Part shown: positions 57,620 to 64,000 of the stretch, piece by piece
Layout of the letters: each line of letters starts with the position of its first letter
Numbering within the stretch: position 1 is the first letter of the stretch
NCBI RefSeq assembly: GCF_009908295.1
Contig: NZ_JAAALO010000007.1
Coordinates: 186,001 to 250,000, forward strand
Direction: 5' to 3'
Source of the DNA: Micromonospora rubida
Lineage (GTDB): Bacteria; Actinomycetota; Actinomycetes; Mycobacteriales; Micromonosporaceae
Length of the DNA: 64,000 bases
Notes under the pieces: model-generated
Database searches by the model: none
Told to the model about the DNA's origin: nothing
Seen by the model: only the letters and a program-made list of their open reading frames with translations
Made by a program: the position numbers and the translations under genes

Positions 57620-60243
57620 AGACCACGGTCCGGCGCCGGTGGGAACTGGAGGCCGGCGGCACCAGTGACCTGTTCGACCTCGTCGACGCCGGGTCGGCCG
57701 ACCTGATCGTCGACGCCCTGGCCGGGCTGCCCGAGGCCCGCCGCCGCGCCGTCGGCGTCGCCCTGACCGACTGGTTCAAGGGGCAGGCGTCCTTCTGGGG
57801 CTCGGGTAAGGGCACCGCCCTGGCCGTCGTCGCGGTCGGCTGCCTGCCCACCGCCGCCCAGGCCGGCGCGATCCTCGCCCGCCGTTCCGTCGCCGTCGAC
57901 GGCGAGCGGGCGGCGAGGCTCGTGCGCGTGGTCGCCGTCGACCGTGGCGTCGCCTGGCTGCCCGACCTCGCCCGGCGGATGGCCGACAAGCTGCACCGCG
58001 ACACCTGGATCGAGCACTGGCGGTTCGTCGCCGCGCTGCTGCCCACCGACGCCGAGCCGCCGTCCGGGGACCGGTTCGTCGAGCTGTGGGTGCAGTCCCT
58101 GTCGAGCCCTGACCGGCAGCGACGCGGCGCGCGGCTGCCGCTGGTCGACCGGCTCCGCGCCGACCCGCTCCTGCCGGCGCTGCTGCCCCGGCTGTTCGAG
58201 GTCGACGGCCTGGGCGCGCCGATGATGTTCGACGAGATCGTCACCGACTGGAAGGACCGCCGCCCGCACGCGCTCCCGACCGCGCTGGCGCAGCTCGCCG
58301 CCGAGGGCCTCGTCGACCGCGCCACCCTGCTCGACGGCGCGGTCGGCCGGCTGCTGCGCGGCGACCGACCGGCCGCGCTGCGCGCCTTCACCACCCTGCT
58401 AGGCCAGCTCCAACCCACCACCGACGAGGTCGCCGCCCGCCGCACCGACTACCTGCGGCTGCTCGCCGACGCACCGGCCGCCGCCGCGGCCATGGCCCAG
58501 AAGGCGCTGCGTGAGGTGTCCGACCTGGAACTGGAGGCGGTGCTCGACGCGTCCCGCGAGGTGCTGGCCCGCCCGGACAAGGCGCTGGTGCGCGGCCAGC
58601 TCACCTGGCTCGACCGGCTCGCCCGGGGGCACCGGGACCGGGCCGCGGAGATCGCCGGGGTGATCGCCGTCGCGGCCGAGCACCCCGCCGTCGACCTGCG
58701 CGAGCGCGCCACCGCCCTGGCCACCCGGCACGGCCTCGCCCCGAGCGCCGGTGCGGGCCCGGCGGTCACCGGCCCGCGCGGCGACGACCTGCCGCCGCCG
58801 GTGCCGTCCGCACCCGCCCCGGCCCCGATCACCGACGTCGACGAGCTCGCCGAGGAGGTCGCCGCGCTGCTCGGCACCGAGCAGCACGGGGAGTCGCTCG
58901 ACCGGATCCTCGACGGGCTGGTCCGCCTCACCGCGACCGACGGCGCGCGGGTGCGGGCCGCGCTCGACCCGGTCCTCGCCCGTCGACACTGGGCCTGGGC
59001 CAGCGAGCACAGCTGGGACCCGTGCTGCCTGCACGCTCTCGTCGGCGGCGTGCTGGAATCCGCCGGCGAGCCCCGCTCGGCGGCCCCGCAGCGCGGCCGG
59101 TGGGGCGCGCTGCTCGCCGCCGTGCGGCGCACCGACCGGTCGCCCGCGCAACCGGAACTGGTCGTCACCGACCCCCGGGTCCCGGTGCCGCAGGCCCTGC
59201 TGAGGGCCCGGCTCGCCGAGATCGGCCACCACCTCGGCGCGCCGGGTTACCGGGGCCTGCTCGCGGCCCCCACCTCGACCAACGGCGCGCTGGACCCGTT
59301 GGCGCTGCTGGAACGCCTCACGGCGCTCGGCGACCGGGAGCCGTGGCACTGGGATCTCACCCAGGCGCTGCTGCGCCTGCCGACCGGCGCCGACGAGGCG
59401 CTGGCCGGCAAGGCCGAGGCCCTGCGCACCCCGGCCGGCGACCGGCTCGCCGGCTGGCTGCGCTCCGGTGGGCTGCCGGCCCCGGTCGTCCGGGTCACCA
59501 CCCTCGCCCGCCGGGCCCGAAAAGCGGGCTACGACTGGGAGTACGACCAGTTGCCGGCCCGCCGCGTCGCGGTCGAGCTGCGCCCACCGGACGGGTACGA
59601 CGACCGCTACGGCCTGCTGACCGCCGACCCGCCGCCGGTGGAGACGGTGTACCACGGCTGGACGCGGCTCTGGCCGTCGATCCTGCCCCACCATTTGGGC
59701 GTGGTCGCCGCGTACGTCCTGCCGGAGGTGGCCGCCGCCGCCGACATGGACCAGCGCGACGGTGCGGTGGCGCTGCCGTCGCTCGTCGAGTGCGGCGGCC
59801 CCGGCGGGGCTGCCGTCGATCTCGCGCTCGCCTACGGCCTCGGCGCCCGCCACGGCACCGACCGGATCGCCACGCTGGACGCCCTGCTCGGCCTGGCGGG
59901 CGCCGGTCGCCTCGACGCCGCCGGGGTGGGCGGGCAGCTCGGTGCGCTGGTCGCCGCGCAGACGGTGAAGCCGACCCGCGCGGTCGAGCCGCTGCGCGAC
60001 GCGGTCGCGGCCGGGGCGCCGCTGAGCGTGTGGCGGCTGCTTGCCGCCGCGCTGCCGCCGCTGCTCGCCGCCGCCACGCCACCCCGGGGCCTGCCCGACC
60101 TGCTGACCCTGGCGGCGGAGACGGCCGCGAGCACCGGGGTCCGGATCGAGGTGGCGGGGCTGGCGGAGGTCGCCGGCCGGGGCGGGACGTCCCGGGTGGT
60201 GACCGAGGCGCGCCGCCTGCACCGGGTGGTCACCGCAGCCTGA
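57616..60243 (+). CDS. DUF6493-family helical-repeat protein
   Basis: This 875-aa protein matches the DUF6493 family, which partners SWIM proteins in actinobacteria. It is predicted to be almost wholly alpha-helical (HEAT-like repeats), for example LPEARRRAVGVALTDWFKG and LRAFTTLLGQLQPTTDEVA, with a Pro-rich linker at about 390. No catalytic motif is visible. The GTG at 57616, with GGGAG upstream, overlaps the SWIM stop as GTGA. It is probably a scaffold or adaptor within a SWIM-based complex, possibly in a conflict or signalling system; the function is unproven. Confidence 0.8.
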   Translation: MKTTVRRRWELEAGGTSDLFDLVDAGSADLIVDALAGLPEARRRAVGVALTDWFKGQASFWGSGKGTALAVVAVGCLPTAAQAGAILARRSVAVDGERAARLVRVVAVDRGVAWLPDLARRMADKLHRDTWIEHWRFVAALLPTDAEPPSGDRFVELWVQSLSSPDRQRRGARLPLVDRLRADPLLPALLPRLFEVDGLGAPMMFDEIVTDWKDRRPHALPTALAQLAAEGLVDRATLLDGAVGRLLRGDRPAALRAFTTLLGQLQPTTDEVAARRTDYLRLLADAPAAAAAMAQKALREVSDLELEAVLDASREVLARPDKALVRGQLTWLDRLARGHRDRAAEIAGVIAVAAEHPAVDLRERATALATRHGLAPSAGAGPAVTGPRGDDLPPPVPSAPAPAPITDVDELAEEVAALLGTEQHGESLDRILDGLVRLTATDGARVRAALDPVLARRHWAWASEHSWDPCCLHALVGGVLESAGEPRSAAPQRGRWGALLAAVRRTDRSPAQPELVVTDPRVPVPQALLRARLAEIGHHLGAPGYRGLLAAPTSTNGALDPLALLERLTALGDREPWHWDLTQALLRLPTGADEALAGKAEALRTPAGDRLAGWLRSGGLPAPVVRVTTLARRARKAGYDWEYDQLPARRVAVELRPPDGYDDRYGLLTADPPPVETVYHGWTRLWPSILPHHLGVVAAYVLPEVAAAADMDQRDGAVALPSLVECGGPGGAAVDLALAYGLGARHGTDRIATLDALLGLAGAGRLDAAGVGGQLGALVAAQTVKPTRAVEPLRDAVAAGAPLSVWRLLAAALPPLLAAATPPRGLPDLLTLAAETAASTGVRIEVAGLAEVAGRGGTSRVVTEARRLHRVVTAA

Positions 60244-60333
60244 CGAGGCGGTCGGTACCGTCGGAGCGGGCGGGCCCGGGGCCGGTGGGCAGCGGCGGCC
60301 GGCGGGCCGGTGAGGCCAGGGCGAGGAGGAACG

Positions 60334-61911
60334 GTGGACGATCCGGTGCCCGTCGTCATCGTCGGCGCCGGGCCGACCGGGGTGGTGGCGGCCCGGCTGC
60401 TCGCCGTACACGGTGTCCGGTCCGTCGTGCTGGACCGGTGGCCGGCCGCCTACCCCCGGCCGCGCGCGGTCCACCTCGACGACGAGGTGTGCCGGATCCT
60501 GCACCGGGCGGGGGTGCACGAGCAGTTCGCGGCGGTCTCCCGGCCGGCCGAGGGGCTGCGGCTGCTGGGTCCCGACCACCGCGTCCTGGCGCAGTTCAGC
60601 CGGGGCACTGCGGACGGGATCCACGGCCACCCGCAGGCGAACATGTTCGACCAGCCGACGCTGGAGGCCATCCTGCGCCGCGCCGTCGACCAGGACCCCC
60701 TGGTCACCCTGCGCGGCGGCGTCGAGGTCACCGCCGTGTCCGCCGACGGCGACGGGGTGGTGGCCGTCGCCGTCACCGACCGGGGATCGGGGGAGCGGCA
60801 GACGCTGCGCGCACGGTACGTGCTCGGCTGCGACGGCGCCAACAGCGTCGTCCGCGCCCAGATCGGGTCGAGGATGCGCGACCTCGGCTTCGCGCAGCGC
60901 TGGCTCGTGGTCGATGTCGACACCGACGCCGTGATCGACGCGTGGGAGGGCGTGCACCAGGTGTGCGACCTCCGCCGGGCCGCGACCTACATGCGTGTCG
61001 GGGCGCGACGCTACCGTTGGGAGTTCCGCCTCCTGCCCGGCGAGACGGTGGCGGCCATGTCCGCTCCGGAGACGCTGCACGAGCTGGTCCGGCCGTGGAC
61101 GAGGGACCTGCCGTTCGAGGCGCTCGTGGTGGTCCGCTGCGCGGAGTACACCTTTCGCGCCCAGATCGCCGACCGGTGGCGGGCGGGGCCCGTGTTCCTC
61201 CTCGGCGACTCCGCCCACCTCACCCCGCCGTTCATCGGCCAGGGGCTGGGCGCCGGCCTCCGGGACGCCGGCAACCTCACCTGGAAGCTCGCCGCGGTGC
61301 TGGCCGGCGGTCTGCCCGCCGCCGCGTTGGACAGCTACGAGACCGAGCGGCGGCCCCACGTCACCGCGCTGATCCGGCTCGCCGTGGGCGTCGGCCGGGC
61401 CATGACCCAGGGTGGTGAGGCCGGCGACCTGTTGCGCCGGCTCGTCGTGCCCCGGCTGGTCCACGTCCCGGGCCTGCGGGCCAGGGTTCTCGACAGCACC
61501 ACCCCGCCCCTGCGCCGCTCGGCCCTGCTCCGGCGGCGTTGGTCGCCGTGGAGCCGCAACGGCCGGCTCTGCCCGAATCTGGTCCTGTGTGACGGCCGCC
61601 GCCTCGACGACGTGCTCGGGTCCTCCTTCGCGGTGCTCACCGTCGGGCCGCTGCGACCGCAGACGGTCGCCGAGGCGCAACGGCGGCGGGTGGTGCTCGT
61701 GCCCGTGGAGCCGGCCTCGGGCCTCGGGCGGTGGCTGCGCCGAGGTGGGGCCCGCGCGGCGCTCGTACGTCCCGACCGGACGGTGATGCGGACGGGCGGC
61801 GACGTGGCGGCCCTGCTCAGGGTCGCACCGGCCCTGTCGTCGGCCGCGCCCCCGACAGCGCCGCCCCCTCGGCCCGACCCGGACGGGAGCCGGCGCGGAA
61901 GCCCCGGGTGA
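60334..61911 (+). CDS. FAD-dependent aromatic monooxygenase (MhpA/PHBH family)
   Basis: This 525-aa protein shows the Rossmann motif VVIVGAGPTGVVAARLL, the DG motif YVLGCDGANSVVR and the GD motif VFLLGDSAHLTPPFIGQGLGAGLRDAGNL, as in class A flavoprotein hydroxylases. The closest relatives are 3-(3-hydroxyphenyl)propionate hydroxylases (MhpA) and polyketide-tailoring oxygenases such as RdmE/PgaE. It would hydroxylate a phenolic ring using NAD(P)H and O2 in the cytosol. GTG 60334 is preceded by GAGGAGGA. No aromatic ring-cleavage or polyketide genes adjoin it, so the substrate is open. Confidence 0.88.
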   Translation: MDDPVPVVIVGAGPTGVVAARLLAVHGVRSVVLDRWPAAYPRPRAVHLDDEVCRILHRAGVHEQFAAVSRPAEGLRLLGPDHRVLAQFSRGTADGIHGHPQANMFDQPTLEAILRRAVDQDPLVTLRGGVEVTAVSADGDGVVAVAVTDRGSGERQTLRARYVLGCDGANSVVRAQIGSRMRDLGFAQRWLVVDVDTDAVIDAWEGVHQVCDLRRAATYMRVGARRYRWEFRLLPGETVAAMSAPETLHELVRPWTRDLPFEALVVVRCAEYTFRAQIADRWRAGPVFLLGDSAHLTPPFIGQGLGAGLRDAGNLTWKLAAVLAGGLPAAALDSYETERRPHVTALIRLAVGVGRAMTQGGEAGDLLRRLVVPRLVHVPGLRARVLDSTTPPLRRSALLRRRWSPWSRNGRLCPNLVLCDGRRLDDVLGSSFAVLTVGPLRPQTVAEAQRRRVVLVPVEPASGLGRWLRRGGARAALVRPDRTVMRTGGDVAALLRVAPALSSAAPPTAPPPRPDPDGSRRGSPG

Positions 61912-61973
61912 CGGACCTCGCGAGTCGGGTGGGCCAGTGCCGGGCGGTCAACTGGTAACAGTCTTGACAGAAA

Positions 61974-62009
61974 TCGTTCATATCGACAAACTTCGTTGAG
62001 AGCGCTCTC
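61974..62009 (+). promoter_or_regulatory. LacI-type operator upstream of the lectin-protease gene
   Basis: A perfect 12-bp palindrome GAGAGCGCTCTC lies at 61998-62009, with TTGACA at 61974-61979. At 18-bp spacing the operator itself occupies the -10 region, unlike the 24108 and 32076 sites, where it lies downstream. Confidence 0.75.
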
Positions 62010-62076
62010 TTGGCGGCCACAGCTCTCACGTCGCCCCGCCGCGCCCGCCCCGCCGTAAGTCCTCGGGAGGACCTCC

Positions 62077-63633
62077 ATGACGCGACAGCGCCGCGCGTTC
62101 GGCACCGTCACCGCAGCTCTCCTGCTCGTCGTCGCGTCCCCGCTGGCGGCCCGCGCCGGCGACGTCCCAGATGCCCCTGCCCCGGCGGCCACCACGACGG
62201 CCGCTGCCGGCCTCGCGCCGGAACTGGTCACGGCGATGCGCCGCGACCTCGGGCTGACCGCCGAGCAGATCGGTGCCCGGCTGCGCGTCGAGGCCGCCGC
62301 GCCGCCGGTCGAGAAGCGGCTGCGCGCCCGGCTCGGCGCGGCGTTCGCCGGCGCCTGGATCCCGGCGGGCGGGCAGCGGCTGACCGTGGCGGTCACCGAT
62401 CCGGCGCTCACCGCCGTCGTCCGCGCCGAGGGCGCGGACGCCACCGTCGTCGCCCGCAGCGAGCGCACGCTCGGCACCGTGAAGCAGGCCCTCGACCGGC
62501 ACGCCGACCGGGCGGACCCGCGGCGGATCCGCGGCTGGCGCGTCGACGTCGCCGACAACACCGTCGTGCTGACGGCGGCGCCGGGCGCCGCCGCCGAGGC
62601 GACCGCGTTCGCGCGGGCCGGCGGCGTCGCCGCCGACGCCGTCCGGGTCGTCGAGTCCGCCGACACGCCCCGCCCGCTGTACGACATCCGCGGTGGCGAC
62701 CAGTACGTCATCAACGGCAACACGCTGTGCTCGGTCGGCTTCGCGGTCGCCGGCGGCTTCGTCACGGCCGGCCACTGCGGCGGGACCGGCAGCCCGACGC
62801 TCGGCTTCAACAACGTCGCGCAGGGCACGTTCGCCGGCTCGTCCTTCCCCGGCAACGACTACGGCTGGGTACGCACCAACGGCAACTGGACCCCGCAGCC
62901 CTGGGTGAACAACCACTCCGGCGGCAACGTGACGGTGGCCGGCTCGCAGGACGCGGCGATCGGCAGCTCCGTCTGCCGTTCGGGACGCACCACCGGCTGG
63001 CGCTGCGGCACAATCCTCGGCCGCAACGAGACCGTGAACTACGCCCAGGGCGCGGTGTCCGGCCTGACCCGCAGCAACGCCTGCGCCGAGGGCGGCGACT
63101 CCGGCGGGGCGTGGATCAGCGGCAATCAGGCGCAGGGGGTCACCTCCGGCGGCTCCGGCAACTGCTCCACCGGGGGCACCACCTTCTTCCAGCCGGTCAA
63201 CGAGATCCTCGGCGCGTACGGGCTGTCGCTGGTCACGACCGGCGGCGGGGGCGGGAACCGGCTGATCAGCAACTGGAACAACAAGTGCATCGACGTGCCG
63301 AACTCGAACTTCTCCGACGGGGTGCCCCTGCAGATGTGGAACTGCAACGGCACCGGGGCCCAGGCGTGGACGCTCACCGGAGGTTCCCTGCACACCCAGA
63401 ACAACAAGTGCATGGACGTGGCCTGGGGGTCCACCGCCAACGGCGCGGTGATCCAGATCGCCAACTGTAGCGGCAACCCCGCCCAGCAGTTCGTCCTGTC
63501 CGCCGCCGGTGACCTGGTCAACCCGCAGGCCAACAAGTGCGTCGACATCGCCGACTGGAACGGTGGCGACGGCGCCCGGCTCCAGCTGTGGGACTGCGCC
63601 GGCACCGCCAACCAGAAGTGGCGGCGGGGCTGA
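62077..63633 (+). CDS. Secreted chymotrypsin-like (S1E) protease with ricin-type lectin domain
   Basis: This 518-aa protein has a signal peptide, an alpha-lytic-type prodomain (about 45-195) and a catalytic domain (about 200-410). The triad is His233 (TAGHCGG), Asp261 (NDYGWVR) and Ser342 (GDSGGAW). A C-terminal ricin-type beta-trefoil (about 420-518) has QxW-type repeats: LQMWNC, IQIANC, LQLWDC. The domain order recalls the mannan-binding yeast-lytic protease of Rarobacter. The likely role is proteolysis of glycoprotein walls while bound to wall glycan. GGGAGGA precedes the ATG. The LacI operator upstream places it in the glycan regulon, and a GH16 gene follows 55 bp downstream. Confidence 0.9.
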   Translation: MTRQRRAFGTVTAALLLVVASPLAARAGDVPDAPAPAATTTAAAGLAPELVTAMRRDLGLTAEQIGARLRVEAAAPPVEKRLRARLGAAFAGAWIPAGGQRLTVAVTDPALTAVVRAEGADATVVARSERTLGTVKQALDRHADRADPRRIRGWRVDVADNTVVLTAAPGAAAEATAFARAGGVAADAVRVVESADTPRPLYDIRGGDQYVINGNTLCSVGFAVAGGFVTAGHCGGTGSPTLGFNNVAQGTFAGSSFPGNDYGWVRTNGNWTPQPWVNNHSGGNVTVAGSQDAAIGSSVCRSGRTTGWRCGTILGRNETVNYAQGAVSGLTRSNACAEGGDSGGAWISGNQAQGVTSGGSGNCSTGGTTFFQPVNEILGAYGLSLVTTGGGGGNRLISNWNNKCIDVPNSNFSDGVPLQMWNCNGTGAQAWTLTGGSLHTQNNKCMDVAWGSTANGAVIQIANCSGNPAQQFVLSAAGDLVNPQANKCVDIADWNGGDGARLQLWDCAGTANQKWRRG

Positions 63634-63688
63634 CCGCGCCCCCTCGCCGGCCGTACGACCGCCCGGACCGTCCCCCTTGGAGGCTCCC

Positions 63689-64000
63689 GTGACCAGATCC
63701 CGCTCCGCGCCCCGTGCGCTCGCCCGCGCCGCCGTCGCCCTCGCCGTCGCCGCGGCGTCCCTCGTCCTGCCCGGCCCCACCGCGCCCGCCCAGGCGGCGA
63801 TCGGCGGCATCACCTGGCAGGACGAGTTCAACGCCCCCGCCGGCGCGGCCGTCGACCAGAGCAAGTGGCGGTTCGACATCGGCGGCGGCGGGTGGGGCAA
63901 CAACGAGAGGCAGTACTACACGAACAGCACCAGCAACGCGGTGCACGACGGCCAGGGCAACCTGGTCATCACCGCCCGCCGGGAGAACCCGGCCAACTAC
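63689..64000 (+). CDS. GH16 beta-1,3-glucanase, N-terminal part (runs off the window)
   Basis: The GTG at 63689, with TTGGAGG upstream, begins a signal peptide (ALARAAVALAVAAASLVLPG). The start of a GH16 domain follows: ITWQDEFNAPAGAAVDQSKW, then GGWGNNERQYYT. These are the standard N-terminal motifs of laminarinase-type GH16. The catalytic ExDxxE motif lies beyond base 64000. It is 55 bp downstream of the lectin-protease and probably in the same operon, under the LacI-type operator. Confidence 0.88.
   Translation, partial: MTRSRSAPRALARAAVALAVAAASLVLPGPTAPAQAAIGGITWQDEFNAPAGAAVDQSKWRFDIGGGGWGNNERQYYTNSTSNAVHDGQGNLVITARRENPANY

Noticed and set aside
58399..61680. Minus-strand open frame of about 1090 codons opposite DUF6493 and the FAD monooxygenase
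   Set aside because: It is a shadow frame; the plus-strand Rossmann and GD motifs and overlapping starts are decisive.
1..64000. tRNA, rRNA, integrase or transposase genes marking an island
   Set aside because: None was recognised on either strand, so no genomic island boundary is claimed.

Overview
The window is chromosomal DNA of a high-GC filamentous actinobacterium, most likely of the Micromonosporaceae (Micromonospora-like). This is inferred from the GC-rich composition, frequent GTG starts, many secreted multidomain glycoside hydrolases with discoidin or CBM2 modules, LacI-type GAGAGCGCTCTC operators, and families typical of these genomes (DUF6493 with SWIM, MarR-GNAT fusions, DUF305 lipoproteins). 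No rRNA, tRNA, CRISPR array, transposase or integrase was seen.

Layout. 1-6.4 kb: the end of a secreted subtilase with kelch repeats, a winged-helix regulator, a PPOX-type flavoprotein gene broken by an in-frame stop, and a secreted LasA-like M23 peptidase. 6.5-10.6 kb: a two-gene operon of a triple-repeat peptide and a FIH-like JmjC hydroxylase, divergent from a MarR-GNAT regulator with a palindrome at its start codon, then a DHA2-type drug exporter. 10.9-23.4 kb: an LtrA remnant, a giant secreted RHS/YD-repeat polymorphic toxin (3241 aa) with a nuclease-like C-terminus, its probable immunity gene and a Tat lipoprotein. 23.4-24.0 kb: a gene-poor patch with a DUF427 fragment and three palindromic elements; one of these recurs at 56 kb.

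24-34.9 kb, plus outliers at 42.5-43.2 kb and 62-64 kb: a polysaccharide or cell-wall lytic regulon. It holds discoidin-DUF1996, discoidin-GH16-GH-A, GH1, a LacI regulator, a discoidin beta-helix protein, a GH16/DUF1996 chimeric remnant, an S1 protease with a ricin-type lectin, and a second GH16 enzyme running off the window. Six promoters carry the same palindrome around GAGAGCGCTCTC, several with a TTGACR -35 box and the operator just downstream of the promoter. The secreted enzymes would cut beta-glucan, the GH1 enzyme would finish the oligosaccharides inside the cell, and the LacI protein would sense the product. The lectin-bearing protease suggests fungal or yeast walls as a target.

35-45 kb: an M48 membrane peptidase with a coupled partner, a secreted anchored propeller-like protein, formamidase with FmdB, YccF, a DUF305 lipoprotein and a CBM2 beta-helix protein. 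45.2-53.5 kb: a complete, tightly overlapping kdp operon (27-aa microprotein, kdpF, A, B, C, D, E). 53.5-62 kb: a subtilase that has lost its catalytic serine, a hypothetical protein, a SWIM-DUF6493 pair and an FAD monooxygenase.

The most novel-looking system is the triple-repeat peptide with its translationally coupled hydroxylase at 6.5-7.8 kb.
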